The notes under the pieces: generated by a model
The model's input: only the letters and a program-made list of their open reading frames with translations
The model's database searches: none
Told to the model about the DNA's origin: nothing
Assembly: GCF_030413615.1 (NCBI RefSeq)
Contig: NZ_CP129236.1
Coordinates: forward strand, 3,208,001-3,272,000
Length of the DNA: 64,000 nucleotides
Reading direction: 5' to 3'
DNA from: Planococcus shixiaomingii
GTDB lineage: Bacteria > Bacillota > Bacilli > Bacillales_A > Planococcaceae
Shown here: in pieces, positions 1 to 11,017 of the stretch
How positions within the stretch are numbered: the first letter of the stretch is position 1
How the letters are laid out: each line of letters starts with the position of its first letter
Translations under genes and position numbers: made by a program

Positions 1-1000
<1,000 letters not shown>

Positions 1001-1017
1001 GGTAAAAAATAGTCAGT

Positions 1018-1662
1018 TTACTTCAGTTCTTCGTCGTCTTCATCAATTTCATTATCGGTTTCAAGGTCGGCATCGAGATCTTCTTCTTCGTCGAGGATGT
1101 CAGCATCCAAGTCATCCACAAGAACTTCTACGACTTCTTCGTCCTCATCCTCGTCAAAATCAAGCACTTCATCAACTTCGACCGGCAATTTAATTTCATC
1201 ATCTTCGTCATCTTCTTCGTCTTCATCAACGATTCCAAGGCCTAGGTCGATAACATCTTCCTCTTCGTCCTCATCGTCTTCATCGAAATCGTCAAATTCT
1301 AATTCATCTTCCAATTCAAGATCCAAATCATCGAAATCGTCATCATCAGCAGTTTTCGCTTTCTTCTTGCGTGCTTTAACTGTTGGTGCCGACTCTTCTT
1401 CGATCTGCTCTACTGGATACCATTCGCGAAGACCCCAGCGGTTTTCTCCAAGAATCAAGAAACGGCCATCGATGTTCATGTCGGTATAAAATTGCACCAA
1501 ACGGGCTTTCATATCTTCTTTGGACAAGCCAAGCAAATTCTCGATTTCAGTTATAAGTTCTGCATACGTTTTTGTTTCGTGTGTTTCTTCAAGCATTGCA
1601 TATGTCAAGTCAACAAACGACTCTTCTATCAGTTCTTCTTTTGATAATTCACGGATTTTCAT
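1018..1662 (-). CDS. rpoE: DNA-directed RNA polymerase delta subunit
   Basis: Bacillota-specific RNA polymerase subunit that lowers non-specific nucleic acid binding and speeds enzyme recycling. Residues 1-75 form the HARE-HTH type globular domain (ELSKEELIEESFVDL; GENRWGLREWYPVEQI). From about residue 95 to the end the chain is nearly all Asp/Glu, the disordered polyanionic tail typical of the family; at 214 aa it is longer than the roughly 175 aa of the B. subtilis protein because of this tail. ATG at 1662 has AGAAGGGA upstream. Directly upstream of pyrG as in B. subtilis. The Ser-rich reading frame on the opposite strand is only the shadow of the acidic codons. Confidence 0.95.
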   Translation of the reverse strand: MKIRELSKEELIEESFVDLTYAMLEETHETKTYAELITEIENLLGLSKEDMKARLVQFYTDMNIDGRFLILGENRWGLREWYPVEQIEEESAPTVKARKKKAKTADDDDFDDLDLELEDELEFDDFDEDDEDEEEDVIDLGLGIVDEDEEDDEDDEIKLPVEVDEVLDFDEDEDEEVVEVLVDDLDADILDEEEDLDADLETDNEIDEDDEELK

Positions 1663-1723
1663 TCGTGCACGTCCCTTCTTCTATCTTAACTTAATTCATT
1701 ATATACAAAGTAATGGTCCCCGG

Positions 1724-1885
1724 CTAGCGTGTTTTCTTTTTTCTCGTCCCAAGTTGGAGCCAGGCGAAATAAAACAAATATAGAGACAGGATGATAAGCG
1801 GAATGGACGCCAATGCCTTATTGTACAAAAAGAAAATCGAAATGAGGCAGATGGCGATGATTATGTTATGAAAAACTTTGGGCAT
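1724..1885 (-). CDS. Small hydrophobic membrane protein, 53 aa, unknown
   Basis: Not recognised. The frame encodes about 53 residues: a basic start (MPKVFHN), two hydrophobic stretches (IIIAICLISIFFLY, then SIPLIILSLYLFYFAWL) and a basic tail (GTRKKKTR), the layout of a small two-helix inner-membrane protein with positive ends. The ATG at 1883-1885 has GAAGGAT seven bases upstream; an in-frame ATG at 1892-1894 touches the ribosome site and is less likely. It lies on the same strand, 61 bp upstream of rpoE, so it could share a transcript with it. Codon use and membrane topology favour a real gene, but no family assignment is possible from sequence alone. Confidence 0.55.
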   Translation of the reverse strand: MPKVFHNIIIAICLISIFFLYNKALASIPLIILSLYLFYFAWLQLGTRKKKTR

Positions 1886-2052
1886 AAGAATCATCCTTCG
1901 TTATTTATACAGTCAATATTCTTCTATTATACAGAAAAATGGCTGTTAAATCGATTAGAGGGGATTATAGAATTAAGTTTCAATTTTAAGCAAAATAATT
2001 ATTGGAAAATTTTTCTTTATTTTTTAAATTTAATCCTTTTAAAGGAATAAAT

Positions 2053-2192
2053 GCACGTATTCTTATGGAAGCGTGCATATTTTTCTTTGAACGTGCGTAT
2101 TTCTCGCTGAACGTGCGTATTTCTTTCTGAACGTGCATATTTTCTTGTGAGCGTGCGTATTTTTCTTTAAGCGTGCGTAAACTCTTTTAAAC
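2053..2192 (+). repeat. Array A: seven 20-base tandem units (core GTGCGTATT)
   Basis: Seven degenerate units spaced exactly 20 bases apart; the core GTGCGTATT/GTGCATATT recurs at 2073, 2093, 2113, 2133, 2153 and 2173 after a diverged first unit at 2053. The remainder of each unit (e.g. TCTTTCTGAAC) varies. The array lies in the AT-rich gap (1895-2220) between the small membrane ORF and the terminator of the icmF operon. A period of 20 shifts frame each unit, so it is not coding. The core is related to arrays at 47.4, 58.1 and 59.3 kb, which have a period of 21. Confidence 0.85.
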
Positions 2193-2220
2193 GCATTCCA
2201 TCCTAACTCTATAAAGATAA

Positions 2221-2263
2221 AAAACGACGCAAAACCGTTTTCCAACGGATTTTGCGTCGTTTT
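2221..2263 (-). terminator. Terminator of the icmF operon
   Basis: Near-perfect inverted repeat (AAAACGACGCAAAA plus CCGTT against AACGG plus TTTTGCGTCGTTTT) with a TTCC loop and a T-rich tract on both sides. It lies about 290 bases beyond the icmF stop, on the far side of a dispersed repeat, and may work in both directions. Confidence 0.8.
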
Positions 2264-2289
2264 CTCTTTCAGCGGTGCGCTAAATCAAC

Positions 2290-2549
2290 CGGTTGCACTT
2301 TTCTTTGTCTAGCTCCACCGCTTAGCCCCTCGAGGTCGCTTCGGTCTTGGCTGCCATGGCAAAACGCCATGACCGACAAGCCCTTCAGCGCTCGTCCAGT
2401 CTTCAGTGCCTAGCTCTTCGGGACATAAGCCAGCCCAGCTATGCGACAAAAAGCGTCGCTTCGCCAGTCCGGCTTATGCCTGTCAGAGCTGGACAGGCAC
2501 TTACGATTTTCTCTTCGTCAGGGCTACACAAGCGGGTGCACTTTTCTAG
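2290..2549 (-). repeat. Dispersed Bacillales-type extragenic repeat, copy 1
   Basis: A non-coding GC-richer segment beginning immediately after the icmF stop codon. It contains the motif GCTTCGGTC, the inverted repeat CCATGGCAAAACGCCATG, and paired blocks GACAAGCCCTTCAGCGCT and TAAGCC..GGCTTA that would fold into long hairpins. An 11-base direct repeat TGCACTTTTCT flanks it (about 2295 and 2537). The same core (CTCGAG-GTCGCTTCGGTCTTG...ACGCCATGACC) recurs at 53.8 kb, also right behind a stop codon on the same strand. Repeats with this look are, to my knowledge, widespread in Bacillales intergenic DNA; their function is unknown. Confidence 0.7.
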
Positions 2550-5500
2550 TTACATATTTCTCCGGTACTGCCCGCCGACTTCATATAGAGCGGTAGTGAT
2601 TTGGCCGAGGCTAGCCACTTTTACAGTTTCCATCAGTTCTTCGAAAATGTTGCCGCCTGTTTTTGCTGCTTGCTTCAAGCGTTCAAGCGCTTCTTCAGAG
2701 TTGTTGCGTGATTGGAATGCGCGCAAGTTGTTGATTTGTGTTTCTTTTTCTTCTGTTGTTGCACGCGCGATTTCCATTGCGTTGATGGCGTCGTCACTTT
2801 GTGGATTCGGGTTCAAATACGTATTGACGCCGATGATCGGCAATTCACCTGTATGCTTTTTCATTTCGTAGAACATGGACTCTTCTTGGATTTTTCCTCG
2901 CTGGTACTGCGTTTCCATTGCGCCAAGAACGCCGCCGCGGTCATTGATTCGGTCGAATTCAGTAAGCACCGCTTCTTCAACAAGCTGTGTCATTTCCTCG
3001 ACGATGAATGCGCCTTGCAGCGGGTTTTCATTTTTAGATAAGCCGTGCTCTTTTGTGATGATCATTTGAATCGCCATTGCGCGGCGAACTGATTCTTCAG
3101 TCGGCGTCGTGATCGCTTCATCGTAGGCATTCGTGTGAAGCGAGTTGCAGTTATCCTGCAGTGCCATCAACGCTTGAAGCGTCGTACGGATGTCGTTAAA
3201 GTCGATTTCCTGCGCGTGCAAGCTGCGGCCTGACGTTTGGACATGGTATTTCAGTTTCTGGCTGCGTTCGTTTGCGCCGTATTTGTCGCGCATAACAATC
3301 GCCCAAATGCGGCGAGCCACACGGCCGATCACCGTATATTCCGGATCCAAACCGTTCGAGAAGAAGAACGATAAGTTCGGTGCGAAATCATCAATGTTCA
3401 TGCCGCGGCTCAAGTAATATTCCACATACGTGAAGCCGTTTGATAATGTGAACGCCAATTGCGAAATCGGGTTCGCGCCCGCTTCAGCAATGTGGTAGCC
3501 GGAAATGGATACCGAATAGTAGTTGCGTACTTTGTGGTCGATGAAATACTGCTGGATATCGCCCATCATGCGCAGCGCAAATTCCGTTGAGAAAATGCAT
3601 GTGTTCTGCCCTTGGTCTTCTTTCAGAATATCGGCTTGAACCGTTCCGCGCACGACTTGCAGCGTGCCCTCACGGACTTCCGTAAATTCCTCGAGCGTCA
3701 GCGTACGGCCTAGTTTTTCTTCATTCAGTTTTACTTGCTGGTCGATCGCCGTGTTCATGAACATCGCCAAAATAATCGGCGCCGGGCCGTTGATCGTCAT
3801 CGATACCGAAGTAGACGGTGCGCAAAGATCGAAGCCAGCATAAAGTTTTTTCATGTCATCCAGCGTACAGATGGAAACGCCCGACTCGCCGACTTTCCCA
3901 TAAATATCCGGGCGGTGGTCCGGGTCTTCCCCGTAAAGCGTCACTGAGTCAAATGCAGTCGATAGGCGTTTTGCATCATCATCTTTCGACAAGTAATGGA
4001 AGCGTTTATTCGTCCGTTCCGGCGTACCTTCACCGGCAAACTGGCGTTTCGGATCTTCTCCTTCACGCTTGAACGGGAATACGCCTGCAGTATAAGGGAA
4101 GGAGCCTGGTACATTCTCCAAATAAACCCATTTCAAGATTTCTCCGTAGTCTTCGAATTTTGGCAGCACCACTTTCGGCACTTTGATACCCGATAAGCTT
4201 TCGGTGCGCAAAATCGTCCGAAGTTCTTTATCACGTACTTTTGTTACAAATTCATCGCCCATGTAAGCTTCTTTCAGCGCTTTCCAGTTGGCAAGGATGC
4301 GTTTTGATTCAGTTGTCAGTTCATCACGGACACCATTAGCCAGCGACTCCAGCGATTGGACCAATACGTCATCCGGCGCTTTTTCTTTAACCGCTTCAAT
4401 TGCGCCTTCCAGTTGGAACAACCGGCGCGCAAATTGCGACTGTTCTTGTGCTTTCGCATGATAACCGCGTACTGCGTCTGTAATTTCACGAAGATAATAG
4501 CGGCGCTCGTTTGGAATAATCAAGTTCTCTTTTTGCGTTTTTGCGAATTTTTCATAATCGGTCTGCCAATCCGTGCCACATTTTTTGTTAACGACTGCAA
4601 CCAATGCAGCAAATAAAGCATTCGTCCCTTTGTCATTAAACTGACTGGCGATTGTACCGTATACAGGCATGTCGTCCAGCTCTTTATCCCATAGTTCCCT
4701 GCTGCGCTGGTATTGCTTTTGGACTTGGCGCAGGGCATCTTCCGAGCCTTTGCGCTCGAATTTATTGATAACGATCAAATCTGCGTAATCAATCATGTCG
4801 ATTTTTTCAAGTTGAGAAGGCGCTCCGAATTCACTCGTCATGACGTACATCGAAATGTCCGAGAAATTCGCGATTTCTGCATCCCCTTGTCCAATACCGC
4901 TTGTTTCAACAACGATCAAATCAAAATCAGCCGCTCTTGCAACGTCCAATACGTCGCCTAAAGCACCAGAAATTTCAGTGCGTGAACCGCGCGTTGCAAG
5001 GCTTCTCATAAAGACGCGTTTGTTAAAGATGGCGTTCATGCGGATACGGTCGCCAAGAAGAGCTCCGCCTGTTTTTTGTTTGGTCGGGTCAATCGATAAA
5101 ATGGCGATTTTCTTGTCCGGCAATTCGGATAAAAAGCGGCGAATCAACTCATCTGTCAACGAGCTTTTCCCCGCTCCGCCCGTTCCGGTGATACCAAGAA
5201 CCGGCGTGTTTTTGCTTTGGGAGCGAACCGTTTCTAGCAAGCCTTCGACGTTTGAGTCGCGTGTATGCGATTCTTCCACCGCTGTAATGACATTAGCAAG
5301 CGCCACCGGATTTTCCGTCGACAAGTTTTCCGGTACTACATCCGATTTTACTGTTGAGAAATCACACTCTTCGACAATTTCCTGGATCATGCCTTGAAGC
5401 CCTTTTTTGCGTCCATCTTCCGGTGAGAAGATGCCCGCAATGCCGTATGTTTCCAATTCTTCTATTTCACGCGGCAAAATAACACCGCCACCGCCGCCGT

Positions 5501-5801
5501 AAATGCGGATATGGCCTGCGCCTTTTTCAGCCAACAAGTCGTGCATATATTTGAAGTATTCCATATGGCCGCCTTGATAAGAAGAAATGGCGATGCCCTG
5601 AACGTCTTCCTGAATCGCCGCATTGACCACTTCTTCCACCGACCGGTTATGGCCCAAGTGAATAACTTCCACACCCGTACTCTGCAAAATACGTCTCATA
5701 ATATTAATGGAGGCGTCGTGGCCGTCAAACAGGCTGGATGCCGTTACAAAGCGAATATGGTTTTTCGGCTTGTATGTTTTTTGTTCTTCAATAATTGCCA
5801 T
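2550..5801 (-). CDS. icmF: Fused isobutyryl-CoA mutase (B12-dependent, with G-protein chaperone domain)
   Basis: Adenosylcobalamin-dependent interconversion of isobutyryl-CoA and n-butyryl-CoA, with its repair GTPase fused in. Domain order: B12-binding domain (about 15-140; DGHDAS carries the cobalt-ligating His), MeaB-like G domain (about 200-420; [10 protein letters not shown]-loop, [17 protein letters not shown]), linker, then the mutase barrel (about 560-1083). AGVFPFK near residue 575 has Phe where methylmalonyl-CoA mutases have Tyr, and ISQLAF supplies a Gln, both typical of IcmF rather than MCM. Length 1083 aa is normal for the family. The ATG at 5801 has AGGGGGC upstream, inside the 3' end of the tetR gene. 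Last gene of the mmgA operon; links it to the B12 cluster. Confidence 0.95.
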   Translation of the reverse strand: MAIIEEQKTYKPKNHIRFVTASSLFDGHDASINIMRRILQSTGVEVIHLGHNRSVEEVVNAAIQEDVQGIAISSYQGGHMEYFKYMHDLLAEKGAGHIRIYGGGGGVILPREIEELETYGIAGIFSPEDGRKKGLQGMIQEIVEECDFSTVKSDVVPENLSTENPVALANVITAVEESHTRDSNVEGLLETVRSQSKNTPVLGITGTGGAGKSSLTDELIRRFLSELPDKKIAILSIDPTKQKTGGALLGDRIRMNAIFNKRVFMRSLATRGSRTEISGALGDVLDVARAADFDLIVVETSGIGQGDAEIANFSDISMYVMTSEFGAPSQLEKIDMIDYADLIVINKFERKGSEDALRQVQKQYQRSRELWDKELDDMPVYGTIASQFNDKGTNALFAALVAVVNKKCGTDWQTDYEKFAKTQKENLIIPNERRYYLREITDAVRGYHAKAQEQSQFARRLFQLEGAIEAVKEKAPDDVLVQSLESLANGVRDELTTESKRILANWKALKEAYMGDEFVTKVRDKELRTILRTESLSGIKVPKVVLPKFEDYGEILKWVYLENVPGSFPYTAGVFPFKREGEDPKRQFAGEGTPERTNKRFHYLSKDDDAKRLSTAFDSVTLYGEDPDHRPDIYGKVGESGVSICTLDDMKKLYAGFDLCAPSTSVSMTINGPAPIILAMFMNTAIDQQVKLNEEKLGRTLTLEEFTEVREGTLQVVRGTVQADILKEDQGQNTCIFSTEFALRMMGDIQQYFIDHKVRNYYSVSISGYHIAEAGANPISQLAFTLSNGFTYVEYYLSRGMNIDDFAPNLSFFFSNGLDPEYTVIGRVARRIWAIVMRDKYGANERSQKLKYHVQTSGRSLHAQEIDFNDIRTTLQALMALQDNCNSLHTNAYDEAITTPTEESVRRAMAIQMIITKEHGLSKNENPLQGAFIVEEMTQLVEEAVLTEFDRINDRGGVLGAMETQYQRGKIQEESMFYEMKKHTGELPIIGVNTYLNPNPQSDDAINAMEIARATTEEKETQINNLRAFQSRNNSEEALERLKQAAKTGGNIFEELMETVKVASLGQITTALYEVGGQYRRNM

Positions 5802-5807
5802 AATTTA

Positions 5808-6449
5808 TTAAGCCCCCTGTATCGAGATTTTTTCTCCTGCCATCCCCTGCAGCAGAAACTGAGTTTGAGTCTGGATAAACTCTTGAATGGTGAATTCCCG
5901 CAGCGCCCAGCGCCGGAACGCCCACATTTGCCCTTGGACAAACAAGTGATGCGACGCAAGTTTGATTTCCTTTTGCGTCATTTTCAGTTCACCGCTGTCC
6001 ACACATTCGGCCAGCAGTCGTTCAAATAACGCGACCATTTCCAATTCTTTATTCAACACATATTGCAAGGCGTCTTTCGGAAGCGATTTCGATTCCTGGT
6101 ACATGACGACAAATTCGTCCTGCATGTCATCGATCAAGCTGTAATAATGCTCAAGTGCTGTGACCAACACATCCAGTGATCCTTTTTCGATATCCAATGA
6201 ATCAAGGCGGGCGTGCACCTCGTCATAAATCGAATCACAGACGAGGTACAGCACGTCTTCTTTTGTGCGGATGTATTCGTAAAGCGTGCCGATGCTGAAG
6301 CCTGCCGCTTTTGCAATTTCTCTCGTTGTCGTCCGGTGAAAGCCTTTTTGTTTAAAAAGCGTGACAGCACCACGGATCATTTGCGCACGGCGCTTTTCGA
6401 TCAGGCTTTCGTCTTTAACGGAGGACTGTACTTCACGCTTTTTATTCAT
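5808..6449 (-). CDS. TetR/AcrR-family regulator
   Basis: 213 aa one-component repressor. The N-terminal helix-turn-helix is clear at about residues 20-67 (GAVTLFKQKGFHRTTTREIA, then GFSIGTLYEYIRTKEDVL); the remainder is the helical ligand-binding domain. ATG at 6449 follows GGAGGTAACGTCT. It sits inside the acyl-CoA operon between an acyl-CoA dehydrogenase and icmF, so an acyl-CoA ligand and autoregulation are likely but inferred. It is a candidate binder of the FadR-like box in front of fadF (13535-13552), as is a FadR encoded elsewhere. Its stop codon lies just inside the icmF ribosome binding region, suggesting translational coupling. Confidence 0.9.
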   Translation of the reverse strand: MNKKREVQSSVKDESLIEKRRAQMIRGAVTLFKQKGFHRTTTREIAKAAGFSIGTLYEYIRTKEDVLYLVCDSIYDEVHARLDSLDIEKGSLDVLVTALEHYYSLIDDMQDEFVVMYQESKSLPKDALQYVLNKELEMVALFERLLAECVDSGELKMTQKEIKLASHHLFVQGQMWAFRRWALREFTIQEFIQTQTQFLLQGMAGEKISIQGA

Positions 6450-6464
6450 AGACGTTACCTCCGG

Positions 6465-7604
6465 TTATTTTGTGACCATACGGGAAATAACAAGACGTTG
6501 GATTTCCTGTGTGCCTTCGTAGATTTGAGTGATTTTTGCATCGCGCATAAAGCGTTCAACCGGATAGTCTTTCGTGTAGCCGTAGCCGCCGAACACTTGC
6601 ACCGCTTCAACCGTCACTTTCATTGCTGTGTCGCCAGCCATCAGTTTCGCCATTGCCGATTCTTTGCTGTAAGACATTTTATTGGATTCCAACCATGCCG
6701 CTTGGTACGTCAACAGGCGTGAAGCTTCGATTGACGTCGCCATGTCCGCAAGCTTGAACGAAACGCCTTGGTTTGCCGCAATCGGCTTGCCGAATTGTTC
6801 GCGTTCTTTCGCGTAAGTTACCGATGCATCCAAAGCGCCTTGAGCGATGCCGACAGCTTGGGCCGCGATGCCGTTGCGTCCGCCGTCCAGCGTCTGCATA
6901 GCGATTTTAAAGCCTTGTCCAAGTTCGCCAAGGACGTTTTCTTTCGGTACGCGGCAGTTGTCAAAAATGATTTCAGTCGTCGGGCTTGAGCGAATGCCAA
7001 GTTTTTTCTCTTTCTTGCCGACCGAGAAGCCTTCAAAATCTTTTTCAACAATAAAAGCAGTCGTGCCTTTTTGTTTTGATTCCGGATCTGTAACTGCGAA
7101 TACGATGTAAATATCAGCAATGCCGCCGTTTGTAATGAAGATTTTTGAACCGTTCAAGATGTAATGGTCGCCGTCTTCTTTCGCGTAAGTTCTCATGCCG
7201 CCAGCGTCAGATCCTGATTGTGGTTCAGTCAGGCCGTATGCGCCAATTTTTGTTCCTTCAGCCATCGGACGCAAGTATTTTTGCTTCTGCTCTTCCGTAC
7301 CGAATGTATAAACCGGCCATCCTGCAAGCGATGTGTGGGCTGACAATGTAACGCCAGTTGAAGCGCAGACGCGCGACAATTCTTCCACTGCGATGCAGTA
7401 AGCCAAATAATCAGAACCGATGCCGCCGTACTCTTCCGGCCAAGGAATTCCGGTAAGGCCAAGTTCAGCCATCTTATCGAAAATTTCACGGTCAAAACGT
7501 TCTTCCTCGTCGCGTTCTTCTGCAGTCGGCCCTACTTCGTTTTCTGCAAAATCACGTACCATTTTCCGGATCATTTCATGTTCTTCGCTTAGTTGAAAGT
7601 TCAT
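6465..7604 (-). CDS. Acyl-CoA dehydrogenase (short/branched-chain type)
   Basis: FAD-dependent alpha,beta-dehydrogenation of an acyl-CoA, passing electrons to ETF. 379 aa, normal for the family. Visible signatures: [12 protein letters not shown] (flavin/substrate loop, about 125-136), FITNGG, the C-terminal [22 protein letters not shown] and [10 protein letters not shown], where the Glu of YEGT is the expected catalytic base. ATG at 7604 has AGGGGGAAATGACA upstream. It is 16 bases behind a paralogous dehydrogenase; together with thiolase, hydroxyacyl-CoA dehydrogenase and IcmF the context suggests short or branched-chain acyl-CoA (butyryl/isobutyryl) substrates, which sequence alone cannot fix. 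Confidence 0.93.
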   Translation of the reverse strand: MNFQLSEEHEMIRKMVRDFAENEVGPTAEERDEEERFDREIFDKMAELGLTGIPWPEEYGGIGSDYLAYCIAVEELSRVCASTGVTLSAHTSLAGWPVYTFGTEEQKQKYLRPMAEGTKIGAYGLTEPQSGSDAGGMRTYAKEDGDHYILNGSKIFITNGGIADIYIVFAVTDPESKQKGTTAFIVEKDFEGFSVGKKEKKLGIRSSPTTEIIFDNCRVPKENVLGELGQGFKIAMQTLDGGRNGIAAQAVGIAQGALDASVTYAKEREQFGKPIAANQGVSFKLADMATSIEASRLLTYQAAWLESNKMSYSKESAMAKLMAGDTAMKVTVEAVQVFGGYGYTKDYPVERFMRDAKITQIYEGTQEIQRLVISRMVTK

Positions 7605-7620
7605 TTGTCATTTCCCCCTG

Positions 7621-8757
7621 TTATTTTAATAGTTGCTTGCTGATAACAATTCGCTGTATTTCACTCGTGCCTTCGTAGATTTCTGTGATTTTCGCATCCC
7701 GGAACAAACGCTCCACCGGATAATCTTCTGTATAGCCGTAACCACCGAACACTTGGACTGCTTCAATGGCATTGTCCATCGCCGCTTTTGAAGCGAACAA
7801 CTTCGCAATCGATGCTTCCTTGTTGCAGTCTTTGCCTTTGGCATATAAGTCTGCCGCGTTGTAAACGAGCAGTTTAGCGGCTTCTACTTGCGTTGCCATA
7901 TCAGCAAGCTTGAATCCGATGCCTTGCTGCTGGGCAATCGGTTTACCGAATTGCTCGCGCTCTTTCGCGTAAGCTACCGAAAATTCATACGCCGCTTCTG
8001 CAATTCCAAGTGCCTGGGCAGCGATTCCAATGCGCCCAACATTCAAGTTTGCCATCGCGATACTGAACCCTTTATTTTCCTCGCCAAGCAAGTTTTCCGC
8101 CGGAACCATCATATTGTCAAACGTCAATTGAACCGTTCTTGACCCATGAAGACCCAGTTTCTTTTCGTCTTTTCCGACGATCAAACCTGGATAGTCTTTC
8201 TCGACGATAAACGCTGAAATGCCGCGTGAACCAGCTTCTGGCTTAGTGGATGCGAAAACGATGTATGTATCGGCTTCGCCGCCATTGGTAATAAATACTT
8301 TCGATCCATTGACCACATAGTGGTCGCCTTTACGCACCGCTTTTGTTTTCAGACTGGCAGCATCGGATCCTGCAGCAGGCTCAGTAAGGGCAAACGCTCC
8401 CAAGTATTCGCCTGACGCCAATTTTGGAATGTATTTTGCAATTTGTTCTTCTGTACCGAAATTTAAAATCGGATTTGTTCCGACTGATGTATGAACTGAT
8501 AAAATAACGCCGATAACTGCGCTCACTTTCGAGAGTTCATGGATGGCGCTGATATAAGAGGTAAAGTCCATTTCTGAACCGCCGTATTTTTCAGGAGCCG
8601 TGATGCCCATTAAGCCAAGATCGGCCATTTTCTTTAGAATTTCCCGCGGAAACTCGCCTGCTTCCATCCGGTCAATAAATGGTGCAATTTCTTCTTTAGC
8701 GAAATTGCGCACCATATCGCGCATCATGGTCTGTTCTTCTGTAAAACGCAAATCCAT
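7621..8757 (-). CDS. Acyl-CoA dehydrogenase, second paralogue
   Basis: 378 aa acyl-CoA dehydrogenase. The start chosen is ATG at 8755-8757 (MDLRFTEEQTMMRDMV) because AGGAGGACCAACA precedes it; the longer open frame upstream overlaps the mmgB end and lacks a ribosome site. Signatures: [44 protein letters not shown] and IYEGTSEIQR with the presumed catalytic Glu. Clearly homologous to the adjacent downstream gene, so a tandem duplication with divided chain-length or branch specificity is likely. 16 bases after mmgB and 16 before the next gene, one transcript. Confidence 0.93.
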   Translation of the reverse strand: MDLRFTEEQTMMRDMVRNFAKEEIAPFIDRMEAGEFPREILKKMADLGLMGITAPEKYGGSEMDFTSYISAIHELSKVSAVIGVILSVHTSVGTNPILNFGTEEQIAKYIPKLASGEYLGAFALTEPAAGSDAASLKTKAVRKGDHYVVNGSKVFITNGGEADTYIVFASTKPEAGSRGISAFIVEKDYPGLIVGKDEKKLGLHGSRTVQLTFDNMMVPAENLLGEENKGFSIAMANLNVGRIGIAAQALGIAEAAYEFSVAYAKEREQFGKPIAQQQGIGFKLADMATQVEAAKLLVYNAADLYAKGKDCNKEASIAKLFASKAAMDNAIEAVQVFGGYGYTEDYPVERLFRDAKITEIYEGTSEIQRIVISKQLLK

Positions 8758-8773
8758 TGTTGGTCCTCCTAAT

Positions 8774-9625
8774 TTAACTGTACTCATAGAATCCGCGTCC
8801 CGTTTTCTTGCCAAGCCATCCTGCTTTTACGTACTGGCGCAAAAGCGGACTTGGACGGTATTTGCTGTCGCCAAAGCCGTCATGAAGCACTTCCATGATG
8901 TAAAGGCATGTATCCAAACCGATAAAGTCGGCAAGTTGCAATGGCCCCATTGGATGGTTCATGCCTAAACGCATGATGTCATCAATGGCTTCTTTCGTCG
9001 CAACGCCTTCTTGCAGCGTGAAAATCGCTTCGTTGATCATCGGCATCAAGATGCGGTTGGAAACAAATCCTGGGAAGTCATTGCATTCCACCGGCGTTTT
9101 AGATAATTTCAAAGTCATTTCTTCCACTGTTTTATAAACTTCATCTGTTGTAGCAAGACCCCGAATAATTTCGACCAGTTTCATAACTGGAACCGGGTTC
9201 ATGAAATGCATACCGATAACTTGTTCAGGACGGTTCGTCGCCGCCGCAATTTCAGTAATTGGCAGTGACGATGTATTCGATGCCAGGATTGCGTGCTTTG
9301 GTGCAACTTCATCAAGCGTTTTGAAAATGCTGTGTTTGATTTCCATGTTTTCAACTGCGGCTTCAATAACGATGTCCGCGTCGTGCGCATCTTTCAAATC
9401 AAGGGAAGAAGAAATACGGCCAAGAACAGCCATTTTTTCTTCTTCTGTCATGCGCCCTTTTTCAACATTTCGGGATAAGTTTTTAGTAATCGTGGCAATT
9501 CCACGGTCAAATGCTTCTTGTTTCATGTCGTTCAGTTTTACGTTAAAGCCTGCTTGTGCACAAACTTGTGCAATGCCGGAACCCATTTGGCCGGCTCCGA
9601 TCACCATTACGTTTTGAATCGCCAT
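8774..9625 (-). CDS. mmgB: 3-hydroxybutyryl-CoA dehydrogenase
   Basis: NAD(P)-dependent oxidation of 3-hydroxyacyl-CoA to 3-ketoacyl-CoA in the beta-oxidation/butyrate pathway. 283 aa, the standard single-domain-pair length. Rossmann motif [13 protein letters not shown] at residues 7-19; SNTSSLPI and [16 protein letters not shown] hold the catalytic Ser and His; [14 protein letters not shown] and [18 protein letters not shown] form the C-terminal helical domain. ATG at 9625 follows AGGAGGCAAACTGACA, two bases after the mmgA stop, so translation is coupled to the thiolase. Confidence 0.94.
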   Translation of the reverse strand: MAIQNVMVIGAGQMGSGIAQVCAQAGFNVKLNDMKQEAFDRGIATITKNLSRNVEKGRMTEEEKMAVLGRISSSLDLKDAHDADIVIEAAVENMEIKHSIFKTLDEVAPKHAILASNTSSLPITEIAAATNRPEQVIGMHFMNPVPVMKLVEIIRGLATTDEVYKTVEEMTLKLSKTPVECNDFPGFVSNRILMPMINEAIFTLQEGVATKEAIDDIMRLGMNHPMGPLQLADFIGLDTCLYIMEVLHDGFGDSKYRPSPLLRQYVKAGWLGKKTGRGFYEYS

Positions 9626-9627
9626 TG

Positions 9628-10824
9628 TCAGTTTGCCTCCTGTTTTGGAACTTCAATCATAATAGCGTCGCCTTGTCCGCCGCCTGAACAAATCGCTGCG
9701 ATGCCGACACCGCCGCCTCGGCGTTTTAATTCATACGCCAACGTTAAAATGATGCGTGAGCCGCTTGCGCCAATCGGGTGGCCAAGTGCTACCGAACCGC
9801 CGTTGACGTTCACTTTTTCTGCATCCAGTTCTGCAATTTTCGAACTTGCAAGCGCTACTGCCGCAAATGCTTCGTTTATTTCAAAAAGATCGACTTCATC
9901 TAGTGATTTTCCAGTCTTTTTCAAAAGTTCGTTGATGACGATTCCCGGCGTTTCAGGGAAACGATGAGGTTCAATCGCTATTTCCGTGTGAGCCAAAATG
10001 TGCGCAAGCGGCTGTTTGCCTTCTCTAAGTGCACGCTCTTCGCTCATCAAAACAAGTGCTACTGCTCCGTCGTTGATGCCTGGTGCATTTCCGGCAGTAA
10101 TCGTGCCATCTGCTCCAAATGCCGGCTTTAGTTTTGCCAACGCATCAATTGTTGAATTCGCACGCGGCGCTTCATCAAAATCGACTGTAATTGGATCGCC
10201 TTTCTTTTGCGGAATTTCAATCGGCGCAATTTCTTCAGCAAACAGTTCTTTCGCTTTTATGGCGCGTTCATGTGAACGGGCAGACCATTCATCTTGTGCT
10301 TCCCGCGTCAATCCGAAAGTTTCAGCTGTGGCGTTGCCATAAGTCCCCATGTGGACGCGTTCGGGATGGAATGAACAAGACAGTCCGTCATGCACCATGC
10401 CATCAACTACTTGTGCATCTCCCATGCGCAGTCCCCAGCGGCCTTTTGGCAAATAATAAGGCGCGTTTGACATTGATTCCATGCCGCCTGCTACGATAAC
10501 TTCTTCATCACCCAACCGGATGATTTGGTGGGCCAGTGTTACACTTCGCATTCCTGAAGCGCATACTTTATTTATTGTTTCCGATTTTACGTTGTATGGA
10601 ATTCCCGCTTTTTTTGCGGCTTGGCGTGAAGGAATTTGCCCTTGGCCTGCCTGCAATACGTTCCCCATGATTACTTCTTGTACATCTTCCGGCTGGATGC
10701 CTGCACGGCTCATCGCTTCTTTGATCGCTGCTGCTCCAAGCTCGCTTGCTGATAAAGTGCTTAAGTTGCCGCCGAATTTACCGAACGCCGTACGTGCTCC
10801 GTCAAGAATTACTGTTTTTGCCAT
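9628..10824 (-). CDS. mmgA: Acetyl-CoA acetyltransferase (thiolase)
   Basis: Thiolase joining or cleaving acetoacetyl-CoA/3-ketoacyl-CoA. 398 aa. Nucleophilic Cys88 in [10 protein letters not shown], the NEAFA loop, [16 protein letters not shown] with the catalytic His, and CSGGGQGDA with the second Cys near the C-terminus are all intact. First gene of the operon mmgA-mmgB-acd-acd-tetR-icmF; GAGGAGGAAAAATATT precedes the ATG at 10824. A perfect cre box ends 22 bases upstream of the start, so carbon catabolite repression through CcpA is expected, as is known for B. subtilis mmg genes. Confidence 0.94.
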   Translation of the reverse strand: MAKTVILDGARTAFGKFGGNLSTLSASELGAAAIKEAMSRAGIQPEDVQEVIMGNVLQAGQGQIPSRQAAKKAGIPYNVKSETINKVCASGMRSVTLAHQIIRLGDEEVIVAGGMESMSNAPYYLPKGRWGLRMGDAQVVDGMVHDGLSCSFHPERVHMGTYGNATAETFGLTREAQDEWSARSHERAIKAKELFAEEIAPIEIPQKKGDPITVDFDEAPRANSTIDALAKLKPAFGADGTITAGNAPGINDGAVALVLMSEERALREGKQPLAHILAHTEIAIEPHRFPETPGIVINELLKKTGKSLDEVDLFEINEAFAAVALASSKIAELDAEKVNVNGGSVALGHPIGASGSRIILTLAYELKRRGGGVGIAAICSGGGQGDAIMIEVPKQEAN

Positions 10825-10845
10825 AATATTTTTCCTCCTCTTTTT

Positions 10846-10859
10846 TGTAAACGGTTACA
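10846..10859 (-). promoter_or_regulatory. cre site (CcpA operator) upstream of mmgA
   Basis: TGTAAACGGTTACA matches the catabolite responsive element consensus TGWAANCGNTNWCA at every position. It lies between the ribosome binding site of mmgA and the upstream repeat, where bound CcpA-HPr(Ser-P) would block initiation or elongation. No convincing -35/-10 pair was seen around it. Confidence 0.75.
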
Positions 10860-10889
10860 ATGTTGATTAAAAAAAATGAAAAGGCAGAA

Positions 10890-11015
10890 GAAATCGCTTC
10901 AGGCGGACGCTTTCCGCGGGCGGTCCGCGAGCCTCCTCGAAGCTACGCTTCTGTGGGGTCTCGCTTGTCCCGCTGTCCCGCTGGAGTCGCCGCCTTTCGC
11001 TCTTTCCCTAGCTAG
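10890..11015. repeat. GC-rich dispersed extragenic repeat
   Basis: GC-rich block within an otherwise non-coding 473-base gap. It contains GGCGGACGC, TTTCCGCGGGCGG and GAGCCTCCTCG on one side and GGAGTCGCCGCC on the other, able to pair into a long imperfect hairpin. This resembles a common intergenic repeat of Bacillales genomes (recognised from general familiarity, not compared here). No open frame with a ribosome site is present. Confidence 0.6.
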
Positions 11016-11017
11016 CT

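Noticed and set aside
1097..1489. Ser-rich 130-residue frame on the plus strand
   Set aside because: It is the complement of the Asp/Glu-rich tail of rpoE; no ribosome site and no independent codon signal.
5511..6029. 172-residue frame antisense to icmF and tetR
   Set aside because: Overlaps two well-supported genes entirely and resembles no protein; a shadow frame.
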